Part shown: positions 53,656 through 62,144 of the stretch, in pieces | Layout of the letters: every line of letters begins with the position of its first letter | Numbering within the stretch: the stretch's first letter is position 1 | From: UBA8828 sp046315175 | GTDB taxonomy: Bacteria > Verrucomicrobiota > Verrucomicrobiia > Opitutales > UBA953 | Length of the DNA: 64,000 nt | Direction: 5' to 3' | NCBI GenBank assembly: GCA_046315175.1 | Contig: JBKDBK010000002.1 | Location: 1-64,000 of the forward strand | The notes under the pieces: generated by a model | Seen by the model: the letters and a program-made list of their open reading frames with translations, nothing else | Databases searched by the model: none | What the model was told of the DNA's origin: nothing | Position numbers and translations under genes: made by a program

Positions 53656-54246
53656 ATGGCCAAGGCCCAAGCCCCCTACCTCAAGCAGCGCTACCTCGAG
53701 AAGGTCGTGCCCGAGCTGCGCAAGTCGCGCGGCTACGCCAATCCCCACCAGGTCCCCACCCTGGTCAAGATTGTCCTCAACTCCGCCTTCGACGCCGAGG
53801 CCGACAAGTCCCAGACCGCCGAGGTGGTCAAGGAGATCACCAAGCTCGCCGGCCAGAAGCCCGTCGTGACCAAGGCCCGCAAGAGCGTGTCCAACTTCAA
53901 GGTCCGCGAGGGCATGCCCCTCGGCTGCACCGTCACCCTGCGCGGCGCCCGCATGTGGGACTTCCTCGCCCGCCTCACCCTCATCGCCCTCCCGATGATC
54001 CGCGACTTCCGCGGCGTCTCCAACCGCCTCGACGGCCAGGGCAACTACTCGCTCGGCATCACCGACCACACCATCTTCCCCGAGACCCAGGCCGACGGCT
54101 CCCAGCGCGCCAACATCGGCCTCGACATCTCCATCGTCACCACCGCCTCGTCCGACGACGAGGCCCGCGAGCTCCTGCGCCTCCTCGGCATGCCCTTCCG
54201 CGCCGTCGCGGCCAAGGCCGCCGAGTCCGCCCCCGCCCAAGCCTGA
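53656..54246 (+). CDS. rplE: 50S ribosomal protein uL5
   Basis: A 196-residue 5S-rRNA-binding protein. NPHQVPTLVKIVLNSAFDAE, AGQKPVVTKARKSVSNFKVR and NYSLGITDHTIFPET match. A short Ala/Pro tail (AESAPAQA) extends the C-terminus, as in several ribosomal proteins of this window. Confidence 0.96.
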   Translation: MAKAQAPYLKQRYLEKVVPELRKSRGYANPHQVPTLVKIVLNSAFDAEADKSQTAEVVKEITKLAGQKPVVTKARKSVSNFKVREGMPLGCTVTLRGARMWDFLARLTLIALPMIRDFRGVSNRLDGQGNYSLGITDHTIFPETQADGSQRANIGLDISIVTTASSDDEARELLRLLGMPFRAVAAKAAESAPAQA

Positions 54247-54254
54247 CCTTACCC

Positions 54255-54560
54255 ATGGCCAAGCAGTCCGTCATCCAACGCCAGCTCAAGCGCGAGCGCC
54301 TCGTCGCCAAGCACGCCGCCAAGCGCGCCGAGCTCAAGAAGGTCCTCGCCGACCCCAAGGTCACCGAGGAGGCCTTCTACGCCGCCCAGAGCAAGCTCAC
54401 CAAGCTCCCCCGCAACGGCTCCAAGGTCCGCCTCAAGAACCGCTGCGGCATCTCCGGCCGCCCCCGCGCCTACCTGCGCAAGTTCGGCCTCTCCCGCCTC
54501 ACCTTCCGCGAGCTCGCGCTCGCCGGCCAGATCCCCGGCGTGACCAAGGCCTCCTGGTAA
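54255..54560 (+). CDS. rpsN: 30S ribosomal protein uS14 (zinc-free type)
   Basis: A 101-residue protein of the long type without CxxC zinc motifs. It has LKKVLADPKVTEEAFYAAQS, LPRNGSKVRLKNRCGISGRP and YLRKFGLSRLTFRELA. The ATG at 54255 lies eight bases after the rplE stop. Confidence 0.95.
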   Translation: MAKQSVIQRQLKRERLVAKHAAKRAELKKVLADPKVTEEAFYAAQSKLTKLPRNGSKVRLKNRCGISGRPRAYLRKFGLSRLTFRELALAGQIPGVTKASW

Positions 54561-54568
54561 CCCTCCCC

Positions 54569-54967
54569 ATGTCCGCATCCTCCGACACCCTCGGCGACTT
54601 CCTGACCGCCATCCGCAACGGCTCCAAGGCCCAGCGCGCCGCCGTCACCGTCCAGTGGTCCCGCCTCCGCGAGGAGGTCGCCCGCACCCTCGCCCAGTCC
54701 GGCTACATCGCCGGCTACCGCAAGGCCGAGCGCGACAAGCTCCCCGTCCTCGAGGTCAGCCTCAAGTACGTCTCCGGCGCCCCCGCCATCACCGGCATCG
54801 AGCGCCTCTCCTCCCCCGGCCGCCGCCGCTACGCCGGCGTGGCCGACGTCCCCAAGGTCATCGGGGGCATGGGCGTCACCATCGTCACCACCTCCCGCGG
54901 CATCCTGACCGACGCCGAGTGCCGCCGCCAGAAGGTCTCCGGCGAGCTCCTCGCCAAGGTCTGGTAA
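54569..54967 (+). CDS. rpsH: 30S ribosomal protein uS8
   Basis: A 132-residue central-domain protein. DTLGDFLTAIRNGSKAQ and the C-terminal VIGGMGVTIVTTSRGILTDA are canonical. In E. coli S8 represses the spc operon by binding mRNA near rplE; I did not identify an equivalent site. Confidence 0.95.
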   Translation: MSASSDTLGDFLTAIRNGSKAQRAAVTVQWSRLREEVARTLAQSGYIAGYRKAERDKLPVLEVSLKYVSGAPAITGIERLSSPGRRRYAGVADVPKVIGGMGVTIVTTSRGILTDAECRRQKVSGELLAKVW

Positions 54968-54992
54968 CCGCCCCCAAACGCCCACCCACGCC

Positions 54993-55526
54993 ATGAGCCG
55001 AATCGGCAAACAACCCATCACCGTCCCCGCCGGGGTCAAGGTCGCCATCAACGGCGACCACGTCAGCGTCGAGGGCCCCAAGGGCAAGCTCGCCCGCTCC
55101 TTCCGCGGCGTCGGGTTCGCCCTCGAGGGCAACCAGGTCCGCGTCGTCCGCCAGGGCGAAGACCGGCTCTCCGGCGCCCTCCACGGCACCGCCCGCGCCA
55201 TCGTCCGCAACATGGTCGAAGGCTGCGCCACCGGGTACAAGAAGAACCTCGAGATCGAGGGCGTCGGCTTCAAGGCCCTCCTCAAGGGAGACACCCTCGA
55301 CCTCGTCCTCGGTTACTCCCACCCCATCCTCTACAAGCTGCCCGCCGGCGTGAAGGTCACCGTCACCGAGAACGTGAAGATCGAGGTCACCGGCCCCGAC
55401 CGCCACCTCGTCGGCCAGGTCGCCGCCGACATCTACAGCTACTACCCTGTCGAGCCCTACAAGGGCAAGGGCGTCCGCATCGTTGGCCAGTTCATCCGCC
55501 GCAAGGAAGGCAAGAAGACGGCCTAA
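54993..55526 (+). CDS. rplF: 50S ribosomal protein uL6
   Basis: A 177-residue protein near the factor-binding site. MSRIGKQPITVPAGVKVAIN, YKKNLEIEGVGFKALLKGDT and the end EPYKGKGVRIVGQFIRRKEG are canonical. Confidence 0.96.
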   Translation: MSRIGKQPITVPAGVKVAINGDHVSVEGPKGKLARSFRGVGFALEGNQVRVVRQGEDRLSGALHGTARAIVRNMVEGCATGYKKNLEIEGVGFKALLKGDTLDLVLGYSHPILYKLPAGVKVTVTENVKIEVTGPDRHLVGQVAADIYSYYPVEPYKGKGVRIVGQFIRRKEGKKTA

Positions 55527-55537
55527 GCCACGTTCCC

Positions 55538-55915
55538 ATGAGCAAGCCCGCCACCAAGGTTTCCCGCAAGCACGCCCTCGCCGCCAAGCGCCGGCTGCGC
55601 CTTCGCAAGCGCATCCGCGGCACCGCCGAGCGCCCCCGCCTCGCGATCAAGTTCACCCACCTGCACATCCACGCCCAGGCCGTGGACGACGACAAGGGCG
55701 CCACCCTCGCCGCCGCCAGCACCACCGAGAAGGAGTTCCGCGCCGCCAAGCTCCGGCCCAACGCCGCCGGCGCCACCGCCTTCGGCAAGGCCTTCGGCGA
55801 GCGCGCCCGCAAGAAGGGCATCACCGCCGTCGTCCTCGACCGCGGCTCCCGCGCCTACCACGGCACCGTCAAGGCGTTCTCCGACGCCGCCCGCCAGGCC
55901 GGCCTCGCCTTCTGA
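55538..55915 (+). CDS. rplR: 50S ribosomal protein uL18
   Basis: A 125-residue 5S-rRNA-binding protein. RLRLRKRIRGTAERPRLAIK and the end YHGTVKAFSDAARQAGLAF are canonical. It lies 11 bases after rplF. Confidence 0.95.
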   Translation: MSKPATKVSRKHALAAKRRLRLRKRIRGTAERPRLAIKFTHLHIHAQAVDDDKGATLAAASTTEKEFRAAKLRPNAAGATAFGKAFGERARKKGITAVVLDRGSRAYHGTVKAFSDAARQAGLAF

Positions 55916-55932
55916 AGCCCTCCGCACCTCTC

Positions 55933-56544
55933 ATGAGCGAAAACCCTCCCGAAGCCGCCCCCGCCGCCGCCCCCGCCGCGGGTGCTGACGCCGCCCGCGG
56001 TCCCCGCGGCGACGGCCGCGGCCGTCCCGGTCCCGGCGGCCAGCGCCGCGGTCCCCGCCCCCCCCGCCGCGACGACCGCCCCGCCTCCCCCTACAACGAG
56101 AAGGTTGTCCACATCAACCGCTGCAGCAAGGCCACCAAGGGCGGACGCCGCTTCAACTTCGCGGCGCTCGTCGTCGCCGGCGACGGCAAGGGCCGCGTCG
56201 GCGTCGGCTACGGCAAGGCCAAGGAGGTCCCCGACGCCATCCGCAAGGGCACCGACCGCGCCCACCGCGCGCTCAAGCCCGTCAACACCCGCGGAAACAC
56301 CATTCCCCATGAGGTCATCGGCCGCTGCGACGGCGGCGTCGTCCTCCTCCGCCCGGCCGCGCCCGGCACCGGGCTGATCGCCGGCGGCGGCGTCCGCGCC
56401 GTCCTCGAGGTCGTCGGCCTCCGCGACGTCCTCTCCAAGTCCCTCGGCTCCCAGAATCCCGCCGCGGTCGTCAAGGCGACCCTCGACGGCCTGGCCAAGC
56501 TCCGCACCCTTGAGAACATCCGCGCCATCCGCGCGGTCCAATGA
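55933..56544 (+). CDS. rpsE: 30S ribosomal protein uS5 with a long Ala/Gly/Arg-rich N-terminal tail
   Basis: A 203-residue protein. The conserved core starts near residue 52 (YNEKVVHINRCSKATKGGRR) and includes GDGKGRVGVGYGKAKEVPDA and GTGLIAGGGVRAVLEVVGL. The first ~51 residues are low-complexity Ala/Pro then Gly/Arg (GDGRGRPGPGGQRRGPRPPR), absent from typical bacterial uS5. The ATG at 55933 has the expected short spacing from rplR; a later in-frame ATG before the core is not present. rpmD, which usually follows, is missing. Confidence 0.94.
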   Translation: MSENPPEAAPAAAPAAGADAARGPRGDGRGRPGPGGQRRGPRPPRRDDRPASPYNEKVVHINRCSKATKGGRRFNFAALVVAGDGKGRVGVGYGKAKEVPDAIRKGTDRAHRALKPVNTRGNTIPHEVIGRCDGGVVLLRPAAPGTGLIAGGGVRAVLEVVGLRDVLSKSLGSQNPAAVVKATLDGLAKLRTLENIRAIRAVQ

Positions 56545-56548
56545 CACC

Positions 56549-57007
56549 ATGAAGCTCCACGCTCTCCCCCACATCAAGGGCGCCACCCACCGCCACAAGC
56601 GCCTCGGCTGCGGCCGCGGATCCGGCCACGGCAAGACCAGCGGACGCGGCCACAAGGGCATGAAGGCCCGCTCCGGCGGCGGCCACCGCCCCGGCTTCGA
56701 GGGCGGCCAGATGCCCCTCTACCGTCGCCTGCCTCACCGCGGCTTCCGCAACATCAACCGCGTCGACTATGCCGTGGTCAACGTCGCCGACCTCGAGGCC
56801 GCCGAAGGCGCCAAGCTCGGTCCCGCCGAGCTCGCCGCCCAGTCCCTTGTGCGCTCCGCCGACGGCCTGCTCAAGGTCCTCGGCAACGGCGAGATCACCC
56901 GCGCCGTCACCGTGACCGCCCACGCGGTCTCGGCCTCGGCCAAGGCCAAGATCGAGAAGGCCGGCGGCAAGGTCGTCCTCCTCGGCGGCGAGGCCAAGCC
57001 GGAGTGA
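56549..57007 (+). CDS. rplO: 50S ribosomal protein uL15
   Basis: A 152-residue protein. KRLGCGRGSGHGKTSGRGHK, RPGFEGGQMPLYRRLPHRGF and the C-terminal ASAKAKIEKAGGKVVLLGG are canonical. It lies four bases after rpsE with no rpmD (uL30) between. Confidence 0.95.
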   Translation: MKLHALPHIKGATHRHKRLGCGRGSGHGKTSGRGHKGMKARSGGGHRPGFEGGQMPLYRRLPHRGFRNINRVDYAVVNVADLEAAEGAKLGPAELAAQSLVRSADGLLKVLGNGEITRAVTVTAHAVSASAKAKIEKAGGKVVLLGGEAKPE

Positions 57008-57023
57008 ACCCGACCGGGCCCTG

Positions 57024-58553
57024 ATGCTCGCGACGCTCGCCAACTGCTGGCGCATCCCGGAACTCCGGGCCCGCATCCTCGCGACCGTCACCCTCGTCTT
57101 CGTCGCCCGCATCGGCGCGAACATCCCCCTGCCGGGCGTCGACCCGCGCGACATCCTGCAGTACTACCAGCAGATGGCGGACAACACCGCCGGCGGGGTC
57201 GTCGCGATGTACAACATGTTCACCGGCGGGGCGCTCCTCAAGGGCGCCATCTTCTCGCTGGGGATCATGCCCTACATCAGCGCCTCGATCATCCTCCAGC
57301 TGATGACCGCCGTGGTGCCCTCGCTCGCCCGCCTCCAGCAGGAGGGTGAGCTGGGTCGCCAGAAGATCGCCCAGTACACGCGCTACCTCACCATCCTCAT
57401 CGCGCTCGTCCAGTCGGCGCTGCTCCTCGGCGCCTTCTGCAACCCCCAGTCGGTCGGCTCCGCGCTCGGGCTCGGCTCCGATTTCCGCGGCATCATCGTC
57501 GTGATGGAGAACCAGACGCTCTTCGTCGCCCTCGGCATCGCCCTGCTCACCTCCGGCTCCGTCATCATGCTCTGGCTGGGCGAGCAGATCACCCAGCGCG
57601 GCATCGGCAACGGCACCTCCATCCTCATCACCATCGGCATCCTCGCCGACCTGCCCGGCGCCTTCCGCTCCTTCTCGGCCATCGCCTTCGGCGGCGCGGT
57701 CGGCAGCGGCGCGACCCAGCACGGCCCCGAGAAGGCCGTCGGCATGGCCATCCTCTTCCTCCTCGTCACCGCGGCGATGGTCGCCCTCAACCAGGCCGTC
57801 CGGAAGATTCCCGTCCAGTACGCCCAGCGCATGGTCGGTCGCAAGGTCTACGGCGGGCAGAGCACCTACCTCCCGCTCAAGGTCAACTACGCCGGGGTCA
57901 TGCCCGTCATCTTCGCCGGCGCCATCATCGCCTTCCCGCCGATGATGCTCCGCCCCCTGGCGAGCAACTTCCCGACGGTCGGCTTCCTCGCCGAGTGGGC
58001 CGACGTGATCCAGTACCCGACCGTCCTGCATTACGCGCTGCTCTCCGCCCTCATCTTCGGCTTCAGCTACTTCTGGATCTCCATCATGTTCCGGCCGGTC
58101 CAGATCGCCGACGACCTCAAGAAGAACAACGGCTACGTGGTCGGCGTCCGCCCGGGCGAGCCCACCGCCATGTTCCTCGACTTCGTCATGACCCGGCTGA
58201 CCGTCGCCGGCTCCCTCTTCCTCCTCATCATCGCGCTGCTGCCTGACCTGTTCATGTACAAGCTCGATTTCCCCGCCCGCCTCGCGAGCTTCCTCGGCGG
58301 CACCGGCGGCCTCATCACCGTCGGCGTCATGCTCGACACCATGCGCCAGGTCGAGACCTTCCTCCTTCAGAGCCATTACGACGGCTTCCTGAAGAAGGGC
58401 AGGGTGGGGGGCGTCGCCACGCCGCCGCCGCCCCGCCGCCCCGCGTCCCCCGACGCGTCCGGCCCCGGCTCCCTCGGCACCGCCTGCCTCGCGCTCTTCC
58501 TCCTCGGCCTCGTCGCCTGGGCCGCCGGTCACTGGGGCCAGCTCTTCGGCTAA
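57024..58553 (+). CDS. secY: SecY translocase subunit with an extra C-terminal membrane segment
   Basis: A 509-residue channel subunit of the Sec translocon; E. coli SecY has 443. Family hallmarks: IPLPGVDP with a large plug region, GIMPYISASIILQLMTAVVP (TM2), ITQRGIGNGTSILI, YAQRMVGRKVYGGQSTYLPL before TM7, and the usual end QSHYDGFLKKGRVGG near residue 463. Another 46 residues follow: a Pro-rich linker and one more hydrophobic segment (LGTACLALFLLGLVAWAAGH). The extra helix is not part of canonical SecY. Upstream is rplO, 16 bases away; map follows. Confidence 0.95.
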   Translation: MLATLANCWRIPELRARILATVTLVFVARIGANIPLPGVDPRDILQYYQQMADNTAGGVVAMYNMFTGGALLKGAIFSLGIMPYISASIILQLMTAVVPSLARLQQEGELGRQKIAQYTRYLTILIALVQSALLLGAFCNPQSVGSALGLGSDFRGIIVVMENQTLFVALGIALLTSGSVIMLWLGEQITQRGIGNGTSILITIGILADLPGAFRSFSAIAFGGAVGSGATQHGPEKAVGMAILFLLVTAAMVALNQAVRKIPVQYAQRMVGRKVYGGQSTYLPLKVNYAGVMPVIFAGAIIAFPPMMLRPLASNFPTVGFLAEWADVIQYPTVLHYALLSALIFGFSYFWISIMFRPVQIADDLKKNNGYVVGVRPGEPTAMFLDFVMTRLTVAGSLFLLIIALLPDLFMYKLDFPARLASFLGGTGGLITVGVMLDTMRQVETFLLQSHYDGFLKKGRVGGVATPPPPRRPASPDASGPGSLGTACLALFLLGLVAWAAGHWGQLFG

Positions 58554-58569
58554 GCCGCTTCCGCGGCCG

Positions 58570-59331
58570 ATGATCGACCTCCGGAGCCAGGGCGACGTCG
58601 ACGGCATGCGCGCCGCCGGACGCGCCGCGGCCCGCGTCCTCGCCGACCTTCGCCGCCGCGTCGCCCCGGGCGTCACCACCGGCCAGCTCGACGCCGCCGC
58701 GGGCGACCTCATGTCCCTCCACGGCTGCGAGAGCGCCTGCCTCGGCTACGTCGTCGGCCGCCTCACCTACCCCGGCCGCGTCTGCATCTCCGTCAACGAC
58801 GAGGTTGTCCACGGCATCGGGCACCCCGGGCGCGTCCTCCAGGAGGGCGACCTCGTCTCGCTCGACGTCGTCGTCCGCAAGGGAGGCTTCATCGGCGACA
58901 ACGCCGCCACCGTCCCCGTCGGCGCCGTCCCCGAGCCCCTCCGTCGCCTCTGCGCCGCCACCGAGTCCGCCCTCGCCGCCGGCATCGAGGCCGCCCGCCC
59001 CGGCGGCAACGTCGGCGACATCTCCGCCGCCATCCAAGGCACCGTCCAACCCCTCGGCCTCGGCATCGTCCGCGAATTCGTCGGCCACGGGGTCGGCCGG
59101 CGCATGCACGAGGAGCCCCAGGTGCCCAATTGGGGCAAAAAGGGCGTCGGACCCCGCCTCCTGCCCGGCATGGCCCTCGCCATCGAGCCCATGATCACCC
59201 TCGGCTCCCCCAAGATCGCCATGGACCCCGACGGCTGGACCGCCCGGACCCGCGACGGCTCCCCCGCAGCCCATTTCGAGCACACCATCCTCATCACCGA
59301 GGGGGGGGTCGAAATCCTCACCCTCCCCTAG
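58570..59331 (+). CDS. map: Methionine aminopeptidase, type I
   Basis: A 253-residue metalloenzyme removing N-terminal methionine. All five metal ligands can be placed: the two Asp in SLDVVVRKGGFIGDNAATV, His in FVGHGVGRRMHEEPQVPN, Glu in MALAIEPMITLG and Glu in AAHFEHTILITEGG. The substrate-site His is in NDEVVHGIG. The secY-map order is standard, but adk is absent before it and infA and rpmJ are absent after it; an 86-base gap leads to rpsM. Confidence 0.96.
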   Translation: MIDLRSQGDVDGMRAAGRAAARVLADLRRRVAPGVTTGQLDAAAGDLMSLHGCESACLGYVVGRLTYPGRVCISVNDEVVHGIGHPGRVLQEGDLVSLDVVVRKGGFIGDNAATVPVGAVPEPLRRLCAATESALAAGIEAARPGGNVGDISAAIQGTVQPLGLGIVREFVGHGVGRRMHEEPQVPNWGKKGVGPRLLPGMALAIEPMITLGSPKIAMDPDGWTARTRDGSPAAHFEHTILITEGGVEILTLP

Positions 59332-59417
59332 GTATTTTAGGCTTCCCTTGGCCCCCCAAAGTTAGCAACTTTCGACCCTTTTCCTCCACCTCCCACCCGC
59401 ACCTCCGGAAGACCCTC
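59332..59417 (+). promoter_or_regulatory. AT-richer gap before rpsM, possible promoter or leader of the alpha genes
   Basis: This gap has GGTATTTTAGG and a small hairpin AAAGTT-AGC-AACTTT (59358-59372), both unusual in this GC-rich cluster. It stands where infA and rpmJ would lie in other bacteria, and no reading frame is present. A promoter or a regulatory leader for rpsM-rplQ is possible; I cannot define boxes. Confidence 0.35.
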
Positions 59418-59810
59418 ATGCCCCGCATCCTCGGCGTCGACATCCCCAACAACAAGAAGGTCGAGTACTCGCTCCGCTACATCTACGGCGTGGGTCCCCA
59501 GCGCGCCACGCTCATCTGCCAGACCCTCGGCTTCCGCCCTGAGATGCGCGCCAGCGAGCTCACCGAGGAGCAGCTCAACAAGATCGTCGACATGATTGTC
59601 CGCGAGGGCTGGCGCTGCGAGGGCGACCTCCGCCGCGAGATCGCCCAGGACCTCAAGCGCCTCCAGGCCATCAAGTCCTACCGCGGCCTCCGCCACTTCC
59701 GCGGCCTGCCCGTCCGCGGCCAGCGCACCCGCACCAACGCCCGCACCCGCAAGGGCAAGCGCAAGACCGTCGGCGTGGCCACCGCCGCCGCCCCCGCCGC
59801 GGCCAAGTAA
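59418..59810 (+). CDS. rpsM: 30S ribosomal protein uS13
   Basis: A 130-residue head protein. MPRILGVDIPNNKKVEYSLR, YIYGVGPQRATLICQTLGF and LRHFRGLPVRGQRTRTNART are canonical. The end is an Ala-rich tail (VGVATAAAPAAAK). The ATG at 59418 is chosen; the longer frame begins inside map. Confidence 0.96.
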   Translation: MPRILGVDIPNNKKVEYSLRYIYGVGPQRATLICQTLGFRPEMRASELTEEQLNKIVDMIVREGWRCEGDLRREIAQDLKRLQAIKSYRGLRHFRGLPVRGQRTRTNARTRKGKRKTVGVATAAAPAAAK

Positions 59811-59831
59811 TTTCCGACCGAACCCTTCCCG

Positions 59832-60389
59832 ATGAGCGACGAGACCCCCAAGACCGACAAGCCCGCCCGCAAGGCCAAGCCCGCCGCGGCCCCCGCCGCC
59901 GAGGCCGCCCCCGCCCCCGCGGCCCCCGCCGCCGACGCCTCGGCCCCCGCCGCCCCCGGCGAGAAGCAGGAGGTCACCGCCGCCTCCCTCCTCGGCGACG
60001 AGATCGGCGAGATCAAGGTCCGCCGCGCCAAGGGCTCGAAGAACATCGTCTCCGGCGTCTGCCACATCCTCGCCACCTTCAACAACACCAAGGTCACCTT
60101 CACCGACCCCAACGGCAACGTCGTCTCCTGGGGCAGCGCCGGCCGCCACGCCTTCCGCGGCTCCCGCAAGTCCACCGCCTACGCCGCCCAGGTCGTCTGC
60201 CAGGAGGCCGCCAAGGCCGCCATGGCCCACGGCCTGAAGGACGTCGCCGTCCGCGTCCGCGGTCCCGGCATGGGTCGCGACAGCGCCATCCGCGCCCTCT
60301 CCCTCCTCGGCCTCAACATCCTTTCCATCGTCGACACGACCCCGATCCCCCACAACGGGTGCCGTCCGCCGAAGCGCCGCCGCGTCTGA
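59832..60389 (+). CDS. rpsK: 30S ribosomal protein uS11 with an Ala/Pro-rich N-terminal tail
   Basis: A 185-residue protein; E. coli uS11 has 129. The core (SGVCHILATFNNTKVTFTDP, GSRKSTAYAAQVVCQEAAKA, GMGRDSAIRALSLLGLNIL) begins near residue 70. The preceding part is Lys/Ala/Pro-rich (AAAPAAEAAPAPAAPAADAS) plus an acidic stretch (ASLLGDEIGEIKVRR). The tail is in frame with the only good start (59832), 21 bases after rpsM. Confidence 0.94.
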   Translation: MSDETPKTDKPARKAKPAAAPAAEAAPAPAAPAADASAPAAPGEKQEVTAASLLGDEIGEIKVRRAKGSKNIVSGVCHILATFNNTKVTFTDPNGNVVSWGSAGRHAFRGSRKSTAYAAQVVCQEAAKAAMAHGLKDVAVRVRGPGMGRDSAIRALSLLGLNILSIVDTTPIPHNGCRPPKRRRV

Positions 60390-60412
60390 CCGCGGGCCGC
60401 GCCGCCAACTGA

Positions 60413-60438
60413 CCGTCCGGGGATGGCAAGCCGGACGG
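60413..60438 (+). promoter_or_regulatory. Hairpin in the rpsK-rpsD gap
   Basis: CCGTCCGG (60413-60420) and CCGGACGG (60431-60438) form an 8-bp stem with a 10-base loop, 43 bases before rpsD. There is no T-run, so it is not a plain terminator. uS4 regulates its own operon through an mRNA structure in other bacteria, so a role in rpsD control is possible. Confidence 0.4.
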
Positions 60439-60481
60439 GAACATCCAACGCCACCCCCAACAACCCAAAGCACCCACCGCG

Positions 60482-61090
60482 ATGTCCCGCTACACCGGAC
60501 CCACCACCAAGATCAACCGCCGGTTCAACAAGGCCCTCCTGCCCACCTCCAAGGGCGAGGAGCGCAAGCCCTATCCCCCCGGCGTCCACGGCCAGACCCG
60601 CGGCCGCAAGGTCTCCGAGTACGGCCAGGGCCTCGCTGAGAAGCAGCAGCTGCGCTTCATGTACGGCCTGAACGAGCGCCAGTTCCGCCTCGCCTTCGCC
60701 CGCGCCAAGCGCCTCGGCGGGGTGGCCGGAGAGAACTTCCTCCGCATCCTCGAGACCCGCCTCGACAACGTCATCTACCGCCTCGGCTTCGCCTCCAGCC
60801 GCGCCGCCGCCCGTCAGTTCGTCGGCCACGGCCACGTCCGCGTCAACGGCCACAAGGTCGACATCTCCAGCTACGCCGTCCAGACCGGCGACGAGGTCGC
60901 CGTCCGCGACCGCGCCTCCTCCAAGCAGCTCGCCACCCGCGCCGCCGAGGAGAACCAGTCGCGCGCCGTCCCCGGCTGGCTCGCCGCCTCCCCCGACCAG
61001 CTTCGCGGCACCGTCGTCCGCGAGCCCGCCAAGGAGGAGCTCCCCACCGAGATCAACGTCCAGGTCATCGTCGAGTTCTACAGCCGCTGA
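60482..61090 (+). CDS. rpsD: 30S ribosomal protein uS4
   Basis: A 202-residue assembly initiator. It has MSRYTGPTTKINRRFNKALL, LRFMYGLNERQFRLAFARAK, and the S4 RNA-binding domain FASSRAAARQFVGHGHVRVN. The N-terminal zinc cysteines seen in some homologues are absent. The 92-base gap upstream contains a hairpin. Confidence 0.96.
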   Translation: MSRYTGPTTKINRRFNKALLPTSKGEERKPYPPGVHGQTRGRKVSEYGQGLAEKQQLRFMYGLNERQFRLAFARAKRLGGVAGENFLRILETRLDNVIYRLGFASSRAAARQFVGHGHVRVNGHKVDISSYAVQTGDEVAVRDRASSKQLATRAAEENQSRAVPGWLAASPDQLRGTVVREPAKEELPTEINVQVIVEFYSR

Positions 61091-61121
61091 CCCGAAACCA
61101 ACCCCAAACCCACCCAACGCC

Positions 61122-62123
61122 ATGCCCAAGCGCCTCGGAAAATTCCAGCTTCCCAACAAGCTTCGCAAGGACGAGTCCGGCTCGTCCGCCCACCACGCCC
61201 GCTACACCGCCGAGCCCTTCGAGACGGGCTTCGGTCACACCATCGGCAACTCCCTCCGCCGCGTGCTCCTCGGCTCCGTCGAGGGCGCAGCCATCGCCTC
61301 GGTCAAGATCGAGGGCGTCTCCCATGAGTTCCAGCCCCTCGAGGGCGTGGTCGAGGACGTGACCGAGATCGTCCTCAACCTCAAGAAGGTCCTCATCCGC
61401 CATGACCGCCGCGAGGACTTCAAGGCCTCGATCGACGTCAACAAGGCCGGCGCCATCAAGGCGTCCGACATCCAGCTCCCCGCCGGGCTCACCCTGGTCA
61501 ACCCCGACCTCGTCCTCTGCACCCTCGACCGCAAGCGCCGCTTCACCGCGGAGCTCGAGATCAAGGTCGGCCGCAGCTGGTCCTCCGCCGAGGAGAACAA
61601 GTCGGCCGAGCAGACCATCGGCGTCATCCCCATCGACGCCCTGTTCTCCCCCGTCACCTCCGTCCGCTACGCGGTCGAGAACTCCCGCGAGGGCCAGAAG
61701 ACCGACTACGACCGCCTCGTCCTCGAGGTGACCACCGACGGCCGCATCTCCCCCGACGAGGCGCTCAAGGAGGCCTCCGCCATCCTGAGCAAGCACCTCG
61801 AGGTGTTCAACGGCGTCGCCGGCACCGAGATCGAGTTCGAGTCCAAGGCCCGCGAGGAGGCCGACGACCAGAACCGCCTCCGCAACCTGCTCAACATGTC
61901 GGTCAACGAGATCGAGCTCTCGGTCCGCGCCGCCAACTGCCTCAACAACGCCAACATCACCACCGTCGGCTCCCTGGCGATGAAGACCGAGCAGGAGATG
62001 CTCAAGTACCGCAACTTCGGCAAGAAGTCCCTCAACGAGATCAAGCAGAAGCTCGAGCAGCTCGGCCTCTCCCTCGGCATGACCGGCCTCGAGCGCCTCA
62101 TGGACAAGGGCGCCGCCAACTGA
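61122..62123 (+). CDS. rpoA: RNA polymerase alpha subunit
   Basis: A 333-residue complete alpha subunit. The N-terminal dimerisation domain has AEPFETGFGHTIGNSLRRVL and GVSHEFQPLEGVVEDVTEIV. The C-terminal DNA-binding domain has NEIELSVRAANCLNNANITT and KYRNFGKKSLNEIKQKLEQL. Position between rpsD and rplQ is standard. Confidence 0.97.
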   Translation: MPKRLGKFQLPNKLRKDESGSSAHHARYTAEPFETGFGHTIGNSLRRVLLGSVEGAAIASVKIEGVSHEFQPLEGVVEDVTEIVLNLKKVLIRHDRREDFKASIDVNKAGAIKASDIQLPAGLTLVNPDLVLCTLDRKRRFTAELEIKVGRSWSSAEENKSAEQTIGVIPIDALFSPVTSVRYAVENSREGQKTDYDRLVLEVTTDGRISPDEALKEASAILSKHLEVFNGVAGTEIEFESKAREEADDQNRLRNLLNMSVNEIELSVRAANCLNNANITTVGSLAMKTEQEMLKYRNFGKKSLNEIKQKLEQLGLSLGMTGLERLMDKGAAN

Positions 62124-62144
62124 TTCCCCCGAACCCGCCAAGCC

